Source of the DNA: Agelas oroides
Taxonomy: Eukaryota > Porifera > Demospongiae > Agelasida > Agelasidae
Direction: 5' to 3'
NCBI GenBank assembly: GCA_949130485.1
Contig: OX422199.1
Span: forward strand, 7,040,402-7,104,401
DNA length: 64,000 nucleotides
Shown here: positions 28,274-40,900 of the stretch, one piece after another
Layout: every line of letters starts with the position of its first letter
How positions within the stretch are numbered: the first letter of the stretch is position 1
The notes under the pieces: generated by a model
What the model was told of the DNA's origin: nothing
Seen by the model: only the letters and a program-made list of their open reading frames with translations
The model's database searches: none
Position numbers and translations under genes: made by a program

Positions 28274-30209
28274 CTGTGATAAAAAAAAATTAAGTATTAA
28301 TAAGTAAAATAAAAATAAAGCACTCATTGTAAACGCTTGTATCTTTTAACATTAGTACAACTAGTAGCAACTGCTGTTACACTTTAGCTTCTTCCAGCAG
28401 GTGAGCTTGTGGGTTACACAAGCACACTTGCCTAACGTGGCAATATTTATGAGCAATGATTGCTTACTAAGCCTATTCATGAGTATCATATTTATTCAAA
28501 AGAAACGCATGATCCAAGAAATTTAATTCTGGAAATTTATGGGTGGATGCAACTACTTAGCACAAGCCGCCACGCACTAGTTACTTTTGGGTTGATCCAA
28601 TTTAGCACAATACCAGAATGAAGCCTCTCAGTTGTGCCAGTCAGTTTGTTTTATGACAACAAAGAGTGGTCAAGAACAATTTCCAGGAGAAAGAGCTATC
28701 CCATAAATTTCTACTTTGGTGTTTGTAAGACTTTGTTGCTGTAGCTGCTACTGTCTACCAAGAACCTCACTTCTGGAGAACTGAAGGCCAGGAACTCTTT
28801 GCATTTCTGTTTTACCCCCAAAAATTTTGTGTTTGAATCCATTGCAACACATGATCTAATCTAACACCAGAAATTAAATTCCTGGAATTTATGGGTGGAT
28901 CTAACTTAACGCATGCCCACTCAAATTATTTAATTCGCATGTGTTTTATAAATAAATACGGTAATCATTTTATTGTTTCATTTATAAGCAATCATTCACA
29001 AGATGAATTCTGCAGACTAAGTATAATAGTCAACATACTTTCAATTTAACACGTCAAATGGTCTTTTGTGACAGCATGTGACAGTAGGAAATTGGTGAGA
29101 GGCAGTGCAGAGACGAATTTGAGAAGTTGGCAACTTCACTGTTGTTACCAGGAGCCACCATACAATGATGCTAGGCTACCCTTTGCCTTTCCTGCTCTTT
29201 CTTATGATAAGGGGATCAATGTGCTGCCAGTTGACAACCTAAGTAACCTAATTGTGTTTCATACCTTGTCGTCTCCATCACAAAGAGTGACTGGGGCATG
29301 GCGTGTAAACTAAGAGTAATACTTGTATAGTTTGATTGTAATCTCAGTACTAGTGAGATGATTCATCATCACGGGGCGAGCCTGAGCAAGCAGCAAACTG
29401 CTGATTTACTAATTTGTCATGGCACACGCAGGATTTGTCACTGTCGACTGTTTAAGCCAAACTTGATAACGGGGGGAGGAAATACATCCCAGCTGTTTCT
29501 CCAGCCAGGGCACCTAATGTGGCTACACATACATGGACTAAGCTTACACCGAAATCACGAGCTAAATTCCTGGCGTTTAGCTAGTGTCGTTTATGCATGG
29601 CCCTTACCTCAGTGAAGCGACCTCAACCACCGTCCATATGAGTAAATTTGTACCGCCTGTGAGCGGACTGGTTGGTAGAAGCACAAAGCAGAGTTAAGTT
29701 GCCACGCGTGCTTCAACTTCAGTCGTCTTCGCTCCCGGTCGCCGACGCTGCACTCAGACAGTAGCCCTCCACTGGCCTTCACATGCTTGATAATCGATCT
29801 TCGTGAAATATTTGAATACGCTTATTTGAAATTTACGGTAAGTGGTCGGTCCAAACAAACAAACAAGCATACACACACGCGTGCGCAATGCAGTCACGCT
29901 AGTGTGGGGCTCGCTCAGGCTCGCCCCAAATGAATAGATATACCTACAAGCAAAAACCTCAGACTGAGACCTCCTTACACGTGTACAATTATGTGCCCCA
30001 TGCTAAATAGATAGGAGATAGGGCAGTCATAAGACTTTGTTTCCCACATGCACTGGTCCAAGTGCTGCAGATGCAGATCCCACGTCTGTTCACCTTGAAT
30101 AGTCCAAAGTGCAATCTAACTGGGAGTGGCAAGGAAGGTTGTACTGCACTCAATATCATCCCCTTCCTTACATACGACACACCTTCCACCTTCTCCCCCC
30201 CACACACAT

Positions 30210-30251
<42 letters not shown>

Positions 30252-33200
30252 TTCTCCCTTCCCCTTTGACATCATAATAGGCTAAAGAATGAATTTCAAA
30301 CTTACGTCTTTGAATAGCAGCTTGTGAACTTTAAACCTGCATTTATGATTGAACAATTTCCTTGTTAGCTATAATCACTCGTAGCATTAGAACATGTATG
30401 AAAAGAAAACAGTAGCATTAGAACATGTATGAAAAGAAAACAGTGTAATATACAAGCCTGTACTGAACACTGTAGCATCAGTACTTAAGTAAAGCCATAG
30501 TTATATAAATGTGAAGCACATGTTACAAAATATCAAGCAGCTTGTAGTAACGTACATTGTAGGCTCTCGTCTCCTGATCTTACACACGACACTGATGGCC
30601 ACACACAGTAAAGAAATCAACATTATCAGCACCACAGCAGGTACAAACACAGCCAGGAGTAACGCTACTCCAGACACATCTGTAATGGGGAAACAACATC
30701 ATGTCTGTCATATGTATACCACATCAATAGGATGTGTTATGTCATCACAAACCTGAAGACTTATTCGCAGTCTAATGTCAGCACTCTAGGTTATCATTCC
30801 TTTTCAATAACTGAAAAACTTGTTGTCAGGTTTGTGCAGTGTGATGTTATGAAGTAGAGTGTGCGGTGGAGATAAGTTACGCACTAGCAGAAGGATGGTT
30901 TGGGAAGGTGGGAAGGTTTAAGCACTCAGTGCTGTGGCTGGCTGTATAAAGTCCATGATGGCACTGGATAGGCCATTTTCCCCTTCTTTGCACAAATAGG
31001 CTTAGAAAATGCACCTCTCATCTTATAGAGGTTCTATTTCTGGCACTAGAGTAAGTTAGCAATCATCGGACGACAGGTATATTCGGACACTCAAACGCGG
31101 AGGGAAAACTGCGTAAACATTCGGCGATACCACAAGACTGTAGCTGAGGTACGTGGTACCTGGTGTACCAAAAATGACGCCCGCGCATTGTTTCCTGTTG
31201 GCGCTAGAAGCGATAAAATGGCCGTCCGAAAAACATCAATATTCGGAAAAGTGTATGTATTTTCAGACACTGTTGTTTGTGCCTTCTCTGAAGCTGCTTT
31301 TGGAGAGATTTTAGCCAAATTTCACCGTCCGATATCGATCGAATCGGACTGGTCCATGTTCAGCTGCGCCCCTGAGTGTTCAAAGCAGCTACCGCTACCA
31401 AAATATATTGCGAATTGGGGAGGTCTTGGGGCATCGTATCGATGCTAAAATCTCTCCAAAAGCAGCTTCAGAGAAGGCACAAACAACAGTGTCTGAAAAT
31501 ACATACACTTTTCCGAATATTGATGTTTTTCGGACGGCCATTTTATCGCTTCTAGCGCCAACAGGAAACAATGCGCGGGCGTCATTTTTGGTACACCAGG
31601 TACCACGTACCTCAGCTACAGTCTTGTGGTATCGCCGAATGTTTACGCAGTTTTCCCTCCGCGTTTCAGTGTCCGAATATACCTGTCGTCCGATGATTGC
31701 TAACTTACTCTATATAAATTTTCGATCTGGGAAGGCATTCGCAATTCTAGAGCCCCAACTGTTGAAGGCTTGCTAACCAGTTGGCATGGTTAGAGACATG
31801 AATCTGCAAAGAATGCATGGTTGAAAGTGCCTTTGATTCAAATTTCAAGCACTTTATGCCAGCAGAAGTCTAAACACAGGATGTTGAAGGTATAGGACTA
31901 AATTATTGCTTTCTATCTCACCTGAATATCCAGCAGTGTCGGTAACATGAAAACAGCATCCATTTGCAGTTTGGCATTCATTGATGCTATAACTTAACTA
32001 AATACCTTTTAGTATGGCTTTTAGTTTTAGTTAATCAAACTACAAACTTGTACCCCAACAGGTGCAGCACTAAGTGGTCTGGGGACAAGACTAGAATGTC
32101 TCATGTAACACTCAGTGAATTAAGGCAACAACTTGCAGTGAAGGATAGTTGATGTACTTGCCAACAATTTGGCTGGAGGTCAGATAATGCTGCTTATGAT
32201 GTATACATAACTTGAAGGCTCTGTATGTATATGCATGCCCAGAAAAATATCTCAGAACACAATTTTATCAAAATTTCACTCCATACTAACTATAGTGTTG
32301 TTTTAGTTAACTATAACTTTAACTAAATACTATTTAGTATGGCTTTTTAGAGTTTTAGTTAAGTTGAAGTTGTCATCAGTGGCATAGCCAAGGGTGGGCC
32401 CAGTCTGTCCAATTTATCATTAGGCCCACCAAAGTCCAAGTGAATTGTGCATGGCTTGTGTGCACTAGCTACATTATACAGCAACACAGCAAAATAAAAC
32501 AGACCTTTTAAGGTGCACTGAAGTCAGAAGAGCAGTGTTCCACTGCTGAAAGTTTTGTAGCTTTGCCCTTAAATTATAAGTCCCTCTCCCACACCCACGC
32601 CCAAATGTCAGATATTAAGTGGCATTTGCGCAACATTATTTCCCGTAACCACCCAATACTCACCTAGATACACTCATAATGAAAGTATAACAAACGTAGG
32701 TGATAGATAAACAAGTAGATTCTTCTATTTTGAATAAGCCTTACCAATGCTGATGAAGCTACCAACGGTGTACTGCATACTAACATGTAGACAACATTAT
32801 GACACTAGCTATGAAAGGAAGGGTCCAGTTACATACCTGTGCAATTGAATCCATCTCCTTCAAAGCCTTCTCCACATGTACAGTTGAAGCTGCCATCAGT
32901 GTCAATACAGTTTGCATTGGAATTGCATGTATGTGTCCCCAATTCACACTCATTGATATCTGTCAGAATTAGGAAATTGCATAAATATGTTTCCAGTCTA
33001 TATAAATGTATAGGTATTATTGTGTACACAAATGGCACAGTAGTGATCACACTCTTTCTACAGCAAAGTGCTTTTCTTACGTACTCATGCAGTTGACTCC
33101 ATCTCCAGTGTAGCCAGGATTGCAGGAGCAGTTGAAGCTTCCCTCTGTGTTAGTGCACTGTGCATCCACATGACAGTTGGTCGAGTTCTCACACTCATTG

Positions 33201-36200
33201 ATATCTGCATAGAACACAAATTGCATATCAATGTCTTTGTATGCCTACAGCTATGTATCACAATGCTGTTAAAAAGTGACTAGGAAACCATTAATAATAC
33301 ATAAAAGCTTCAGCAGTCTTATACCCCAACAGGTCAGCGGTGGGGGGGGGGGGGGGGGGTAGGGGGGGGCATGGGGGGCCCATGTCCCCCCACTCCTTTG
33401 GAACTGAGCAAGCACTAAATGCGGAGGTTTACCGAGCGCTTAGCGCACGTAGCTACTCCGACACAGCGCACATCTCTATTATGAATCACTGCTTGATGTC
33501 CTGCAAACATAAAGCACTCAAATCTGCAGCTCCCAAGAGACAGTTCTGTGGCAGTGCCTCGGGAAGGGGCTTCGAGAAACGACCATACAATGAATCACCT
33601 GAGTTACAGTCCAGTCGCCATAAATTTTGCGTGGTTATGGTGGTCTCCGATGGCCTCAGAAGCACTCTCATATGATCTAAATTTAAAAGTTTTCCTGGAG
33701 GAGTATCCCCTAGAATGCTGTGTTATACACGCAAAAAAACTGCACGCGCCGCATGGCTGCACCAACCCCCACTCTATGTGTGCCCCCTCCCCCCCCTCTT
33801 CGATCTCTGGATCCGCCCATGCGGGTGTAGCACTAAGTGGTCTGGGGACAAGACTACTTGTAGTGAGAGAATGTCTTATGTAACAGAATTAAGGCAACAA
33901 CTTGCAGTGAAGGATGTACTTGCCAACAATTTGGCTGGAGGTCAAATAATGCTGCTTATGATGTATACATAACTTGAAGGCTCTGTGTATGTGCATTCCC
34001 AGAAAATATCACAAAACACAGCAGAGCACCTAATTTCTTATTGCTGCTTGGACGTAGCTAGCTAGCTAGCTAAGGCACCAACTGTTCATTGCTAAAAGTT
34101 CAAGTACTCAATGTCATGTAGGATGTTATAAACACTTAATAGCTCAACACCTATATGTACAGCTGAAACTAGTGATCTCCAACTAAAATTGAAACCTTAC
34201 AAATGCAACACGAAAAGCAATTAGGAAATTTGTGCAGCCAGAGTGATTGATATTAGTGCAAGTTGACATTTTTATCTCATTCATGGCCTAAGTTATGATT
34301 TTTAGACGTAAAAGTCTGGCTTTCCAGATTTTCCATACATAACACAGCACCGTAACCATGCTGTACTCCTTTTTCTTTTTCAATATCTTCACTTCTGAAC
34401 AAGCTATCAACATGAAATTTGCACCAAACAGGCAACAAAAGATCAGATTTTTAATTTAAAATGTGTGTAAGGTTGTATGGCTTCAATTAAATACCTTTGC
34501 ATTATCCACCAATTCTCACTACATCTCACTTGCAGTACAGAAGTTTTGAATGTCACAAACTTATTTCTTGTTTACTATTTATGACGGAGATTTACACCAC
34601 ACGATGGAATACTATTAGTTCAAATTAAAACATCCGATATATATATATATACTCCTTTATTACACCCCTTGTGTTAGATTTTCTTCCCAATTGGGGTTTA
34701 GCATGACCATCAAGTGGAACTGGAGCTAATAGTATGTCTTATGTCAATTTCTGAAAATGAGTGAGTAGCTCAGCCACTGAAAATTGCTTATGATTCTAGA
34801 AGACTTCTCTTTCAGAGTGATTTAGCCCTAGCACTTGCTTATCTGAGACTTGAGAGTCTTCATATTTGCAGACTTTGACCTCTGACATCATGCATCTGCC
34901 ATAGTCAATACTGTACTAATTTCTCTCTCAACTGCTTTTTTTCCGTCTCAACTCGAATTTCAGGGACCTGCGTGGTGCCCAGCTGTGTAGGTAGGGCCTA
35001 GGGACAAGATAGGCATGCGCAAATTATTGCTTGCACATAGTTGTCCAAGCAACCCAGTGTATGCAGGACCTAAATAACTATCTGGAGTAACGAGAGACGT
35101 ATATTAACTGTATGCAGTTCTGAGCGTATCAAGCTCATACTAACGAACCTGTATCTACTTGTAATACGGGCAGTACTCCACCGCTAACTGTTTTCTGTCG
35201 AATTTTGGGCGACTTTTAACTCGCTTACCGACAGATCCATGTTTTTTGATGTAAAACGACTCCCAGATCTGAAATCAGCGTCCTGGGTTTGCCTTGGAGC
35301 AGTCAAACGGCTCAGAAACACTTACCCAGTTACGGAATCACATTGCCGAATGAAGAGTAGGCGGTGCCACAAACGCAATACTTATTTCGCATTAGTTAAC
35401 CATTGCAGATTTACGCAAGAAAAATTGTTAGCGCATAACTCCGGAATTACTCGCCCGATTTGGGCGAAACAAGTTTTGCTTGGAAGAGCAGTGACTGGGC
35501 TTTATCCTGGTTAACCAATGAAGACATCTTCATTATGAGTTTTTGCATTGAAATTTTTACATTACAAAAGGTAGAATCATAGAGGTTGGAGATTGCTACT
35601 GAAACTCTGCAGGTCTTTCTTTTTGAGTAAACTCTTACCACTGCAGTTCAATCCATTTTCATCCAGCTGGTACCCTGTTTCACAGCTGCAGATGAAGCTC
35701 CCAATGGTGTTAGTACAATTGTGTTCACAGCCTCCATTTGTAATGTTGCATTCATCTGTGTCTGTGGTAGAACAAGGCATTTAGTATTTAATAGTTAAAA
35801 GCCTCTATACAGTTCTTTCAAACTCTTACCACTGCAGTTTAATTCATTTTCATCCAGCTGGTACCCTGTGTCACAGCTGCAGATGAAGCTCCCAATGGTG
35901 TTAGTACAATTGTGTTCACAGCCTCCATTTGTAATGTTGCATTCATCTGTGTCTGTGGTAGAACAAGGCATTTAGTATTTAATAGTTAAAAGCCTCTATA
36001 CAGTTCTTTCAAACTCTTACCACTGCAGTTTAATTCATTTTCATCCAGCTGGTACCCTGTGTCACAGCTGCAGATGAAGCTCCCAATGGTGTTAGTACAA
36101 TTGTGTTCACAGCCTCCATTTGTAATGTTGCATTCATCTGTGTCTGTGGTAGAACAAGGCATTTAGTATTTAATAGTTAAAAGCCTCTATACAGTTCTTT

Positions 36201-37920
36201 CAAACTCTTACCACTGCAGTTTAATTCATTTTCATCCAGCTGGTACCCTGTGTCACAGCTGCAGGTGAAGCTCCCAGTGGTGTTAGTACAACTGTGTTCA
36301 CAGCCTCTATTTGTAATGTTGCATTCATTGATGTCTGTGGAACAACAAGGCATTAAAAACCCTTTAAACCCTATGGTGCACTTTTGGTTACATCACACTG
36401 CGCACTGCACAGAAAAGATAGTCTCCGCAGGGTGACATGTACGTGGTGGCTGCTAGGCTTGGCTGTCAAAGGGCCATGGTTGGGACCGGGTGGGACACTT
36501 CTCGCCCTGGCTGCATGTGGATTGTTCCTAATTGTCCTTCTCTCCAACAACTGTTTCATGTTACTTAATCCCAATCTAGGGCTCAAAGTTTCTGTATGGC
36601 TATAACTATGTACCATAGCATGCAGGTCCATAGTTTTGAATACTGTATAATTCCATACACCTTATTAATTTGTACACCTGCTTGCTTTGCTCTTTGAAGT
36701 TGGTTAGAGGTCTTTGTGCAATCAACATCAATTCATTGACGTCTATGGGATAACAAACATTTTAAGATCAGTGCTGTATGCTCTGACATGGATGTATTAT
36801 AGCAGGCCATAAGATTATAGCTAAAATAATGTCCTTCTTCAGGGACAGCGGCAATGGTATGCCCGGTGGTTTTTGAGGGAGAAAAAAATGGTGTCGCTTG
36901 GATTCTAACTTACACATGCGCTATGGAATAGCCTCTCCCAGCAGTTCGTCGTAGCTTGGGACATCTAAATTATGACGAGGCCTTCTTCAGACAATTTCAA
37001 GTCTTCAAGCATCCAAAGTAGCGAAGAGAGGATTGGGGCTTACTGAATTTTCTATGGCAATATTTGAGGGCGAGGCAAGCCCGCAAATTGGGGAGGGGCT
37101 AACACGCACGAAATGCTTGTGTGAGACAGTCATTTCAGGCAGCTCGGTTCAATCGCCTCAAATGGCTTCACTAGCTACAGAAACTACAAGTGTGGAGATT
37201 CTAGTAGCATTTTGGCCCAAACATAGCCTCAGAAGCGATCTCAGAGTGCCTAATTTGAAAAAATTTTCCTGGGGGACCATGCCCCCAGACCCCCCTACAC
37301 TTATGCATACGCTCATCCATCATCACAACGGCTGTACAAGTCTATAATAGCTGGCTCCAGCCCTGTTCTTTCTGCCCAGTATGTAGCAAATGTGAAGGAT
37401 CCATGGACCACAGTATGACAGATGGAACGCTACACATAGTGCTGCACTGTGGCTAGAAGACATATGTGTTCCCATTTGCACTTTTCATCCTGTTATACAC
37501 ACGCCAAATGGTATCATTGTTTTCAAATTGCCAGCAATTTTCACTAAGTAGCAAAGCATTTATATTGCTTCTTCAACCTAGCTAACAAGGTAAAGTATTA
37601 TAGTTATGGTTTCTACCACTAATAAATCAATTAAGCAGGAGCCAAGGAATTGCACACAATATGCACACACACACACAAATGTGTGTACACAAGCACGACA
37701 ACAATGCGTGATGACATCATTTGTGTTGCTAAAAACAATGTCATCATGCACTCTTGCAGTACACACACATACATCAACCCTCAATTAGTATGAATTGGCA
37801 GTATGCGGCAGTTAGTGGCTCGATTAAGGCCAAAAATTATGCAATGGTTACCGTGTGTGTGTGTGTGTGTTTGTGTTTGTGTGTGTTTGTGTGTGTGTGT
37901 GTGTGTGTGTTTGTGTTTGT

Positions 37921-37975
<55 letters not shown>

Positions 37976-40900
37976 CGTGTGTGTATGTGTGTGTGTGTGT
38001 GCAATAACTTACCACCAGTGACACATGAAACAGGAGATGCCTTGCCCAGTTGATGAAAAGGTGGAATAGTTCGATCCTGCCTATAGCAGAGATAGAAGGT
38101 GCAGTTTGTCCATGGTTGAAGTGACTGTTGCACAGTCGCATTGAATTGCTGGTTATTGGCGTCTTTTAAATCAAATAATGGATCCAGGTTGGTAACATTG
38201 ATCCTTCTATCACTATGGTTTGTTGTCCATGGTGTTCCTCTAACCTGCAGAAACAACATAGCATACAGTCAGTTGATAAAAAAAAGCATGAATGGAATGT
38301 TCCATTATCTTAGAAAACAAAGTAAATACCATATAACATACTTTTAGTGTTGACTAGTGTTGACCCTTGCTAACTACATACATTTTCCACAGTTACCCAC
38401 ACACAACCATAATTAGTCACATTATCCAAGAAAACCACCACCAACTCCTTGCCACTTATCTTAATTGCTATTTGAGTGGGAAGTGAGGCAAAAAGATAGT
38501 GCATTTAGTGGTTAGATTAAGGCTAGTGTATGCAGGGCCATATAGCCACCAGTCAGGTTAGTTCGTTTTCCACTTTATCCCTCATGGCTTGCTTGATCAA
38601 TTAGCACCATTCTTCAGCAGACACCCACGCAAGGCCCACACATCAAACACACACATCACACATTGGGAAGTGACACGTTGAACCTTGCAAGATGGCTGCA
38701 AACAGTGTGAAAAGAATGTCTTCCGAGTCTTCCTCCCAACAACTTTCTGTTCTTCCAAACGAACGATTTGTCTCACAAGCCTCATCTGTGAAGGGTGTGG
38801 CTTGCAAGATTAGCAAATGAATGGAAAGCCAAAACCAGTGCTGTATGGCGCAATGGGAAGGAAAGATAACATGTATTTATGTGAAACATTGTCACTTGGC
38901 CTAGCTCTAAGCGGTGTTGGTGCTTAGGAGTTAAGCCATGATCACGAAACCACTGGAGGATAAGGTTTACGTCTTGTTGGAGAAGGAGAACATCGTTAGG
39001 GGAATCTATGGCTTTGTAAAGTAGAATATTGTCCGCATATAGGACAAGTTTGGCTCCCGAGGATAGAGGTAAGTCAGTGATAGAGTGCATAAAAATTTTA
39101 CTTGCGTTTCTACCATCCTTCAATGGATCCACCCGAAGACGCACGTGTTCTAACAACCATAACACCTTAGGCACACCCTAGACCTAAACAGCATAACATT
39201 AAGCACCAGGCTAGACCTTCTCACTGTGGATGCAGGAATATCTCTCCAATAATAATTTCTTGTCCCAGCCCCATTCCCATTTTCCAAAGTTAACCATAGG
39301 ATAGCCCCTCAGTTCGAGATAATTGAGCCGGAGGCTGAGGTGGTGGATAGTGAGAGTATCCACTCAGGCAATGTGCTTGTACAGTCAACCCACCCAGGCC
39401 CGCAACCCCGTCCGCAGGGGATCTCCACTTAGCTACCACAGTGTATTCAATTGCGAGAGGAAGGACAGCTGTAGTCAAAAGACCCCGTCTTTATCCATCT
39501 CCACATATATACACGTGTATAAAGTATAAAGCCCTTATCCTAACACAACCCCTGACCCAGCCTGTAGAGAAACCTACAGCATGCACATAGAGTGGTTCCA
39601 GTATCTGAGCTTACTGTTGCAACTTAGTCACAAGTGAGCCTTCCAAAACTCAGAAACATCTTTATGACCAGTAATGTCTTATAATGTAACGCAACTGGCT
39701 GTGAGTGAGCCTCAAAGCAATAAGTCAAGTGTGAGAGAGCCTCACACTCGTAATGTTAATTTGAGTGAGCCTTAGACCCATATCGTAACTGTGAGTGGGC
39801 CTCACAGTAGTAAGTCAAGTGTGAGAGAGCCTCACAGATAACACCGAACAAGACCCAGTCCAACCCTAGCCATAGCTCAGCCTTACGGAACCGACTATAC
39901 CCCTAAGGCGGTACCGTTACTATAGCTAGCAAAGCACACGCCATAACTAGCGTAAAGATGCCGTTACTAGGATAAGTACGCCGTTACTAAGAGAAGCACG
40001 CTCCCATTTAAAGCCCGCCGACCGCGCTCACACACAAACTACACAGCCAAAAATTTTCTGACCCGATACAGTTCCGTTGCCAAAAAGTTCTGTTACAGGC
40101 GTATTTTCGGAACTGAACCAGTACCGCAGTAGCATCAGGACAGTATCAGATCAGTACGCACATATCTGTATCAGACCTGTACGAACGTACAGCATGTCTT
40201 AGGGCTGTTTTTGCTGAACTGATACAGAGCTGCAGAACTGATACAGATCCGATTTACAGTTCGGTATCAGACCCGTTGCCAAAAAGTTCTGTTGCGTTTC
40301 TGGGTACAGATCTGGATCAGATTGGTTCCACTTCTGATTCAAAACGTACGATTTTGCTGTGTACTAATATACTCACCACGAGCAGTTGCTACAGCACAGA
40401 CCCGAATGTCCAGCGAATGAATCTTCGGTACAGAAACGCCTACTGCCGAACAAGCCTCCCAGACGCCCCACCAAGACGAGACGACGAGTCTACAACAATC
40501 AGTGCGTTGGTTTGCTAGTTAATGTTGTGATAACTAACTCCACCCATTGAGCCCCACCCCCAATTTGCTTAGTAAAGAATATTCATCACTCTGTGAATGC
40601 CAACTGAGAGCTGGGCTCCTCACTCAAAGCAAGCCTTAGGCGGGGAGTGGTCCCGCCCTTTCTGTAGTAGGCCACGGGTCGGGAGTTCAAAGGGACCGAA
40701 ACCCGTGGTCATGCGAGGACCGGAAAGGGTACTCCCCTGAAGACCAGTGTTTTTTGAGCATATCTTCCAAAAAACAATAACTTACTTTGCCATAACTGCC
40801 CCACCATTTGAGCCATAAATGCCCCACCATTTTAAGTCATAAATGCCCCGCCCATTTAAGCCATAAATGCCCCATCCATTTAAGCCATAAATGCCCCATC

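Larger units (their letters stand above)
35631..36394 (-). repeat. Tandem array of 191-bp EGF exon-intron units (4 copies)
   Basis: Four units with starts at about 35631, 35822, 36013 and 36204, each a 123-nt EGF exon plus 68-nt intron. Units 2 and 3 look identical base for base, including the intron; unit 1 differs at about three sites and unit 4 at more. All four stay open and in phase, so the array adds whole EGF domains to gene B. Confidence 0.9.

Noticed and set aside
31091..31776. Matching open frames on opposite strands around 31.1-31.8 kb
   Set aside because: They are the two arms of the foldback read in mirror image; no coding evidence.
33340..33883. Two overlapping 111-residue plus-strand frames
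   Set aside because: They lie in a low-complexity insertion missing from the paralogous gene C intron, with no motif.
35631..36394. CRISPR-like regularly spaced repeats
   Set aside because: The repeated unit is an EGF exon with splice sites and its spacers are identical introns in a eukaryotic gene.
36690..36745. Possible EGF exon start (DVNEL) in gene B
   Set aside because: Only about 20 bp resemble an EGF exon and no cysteine pattern follows.
37754..38259. Open frames of Cys-Val or Thr-His repeats
   Set aside because: The (TG)n microsatellite; only the part at 38013-38244 on the minus strand is a real exon.
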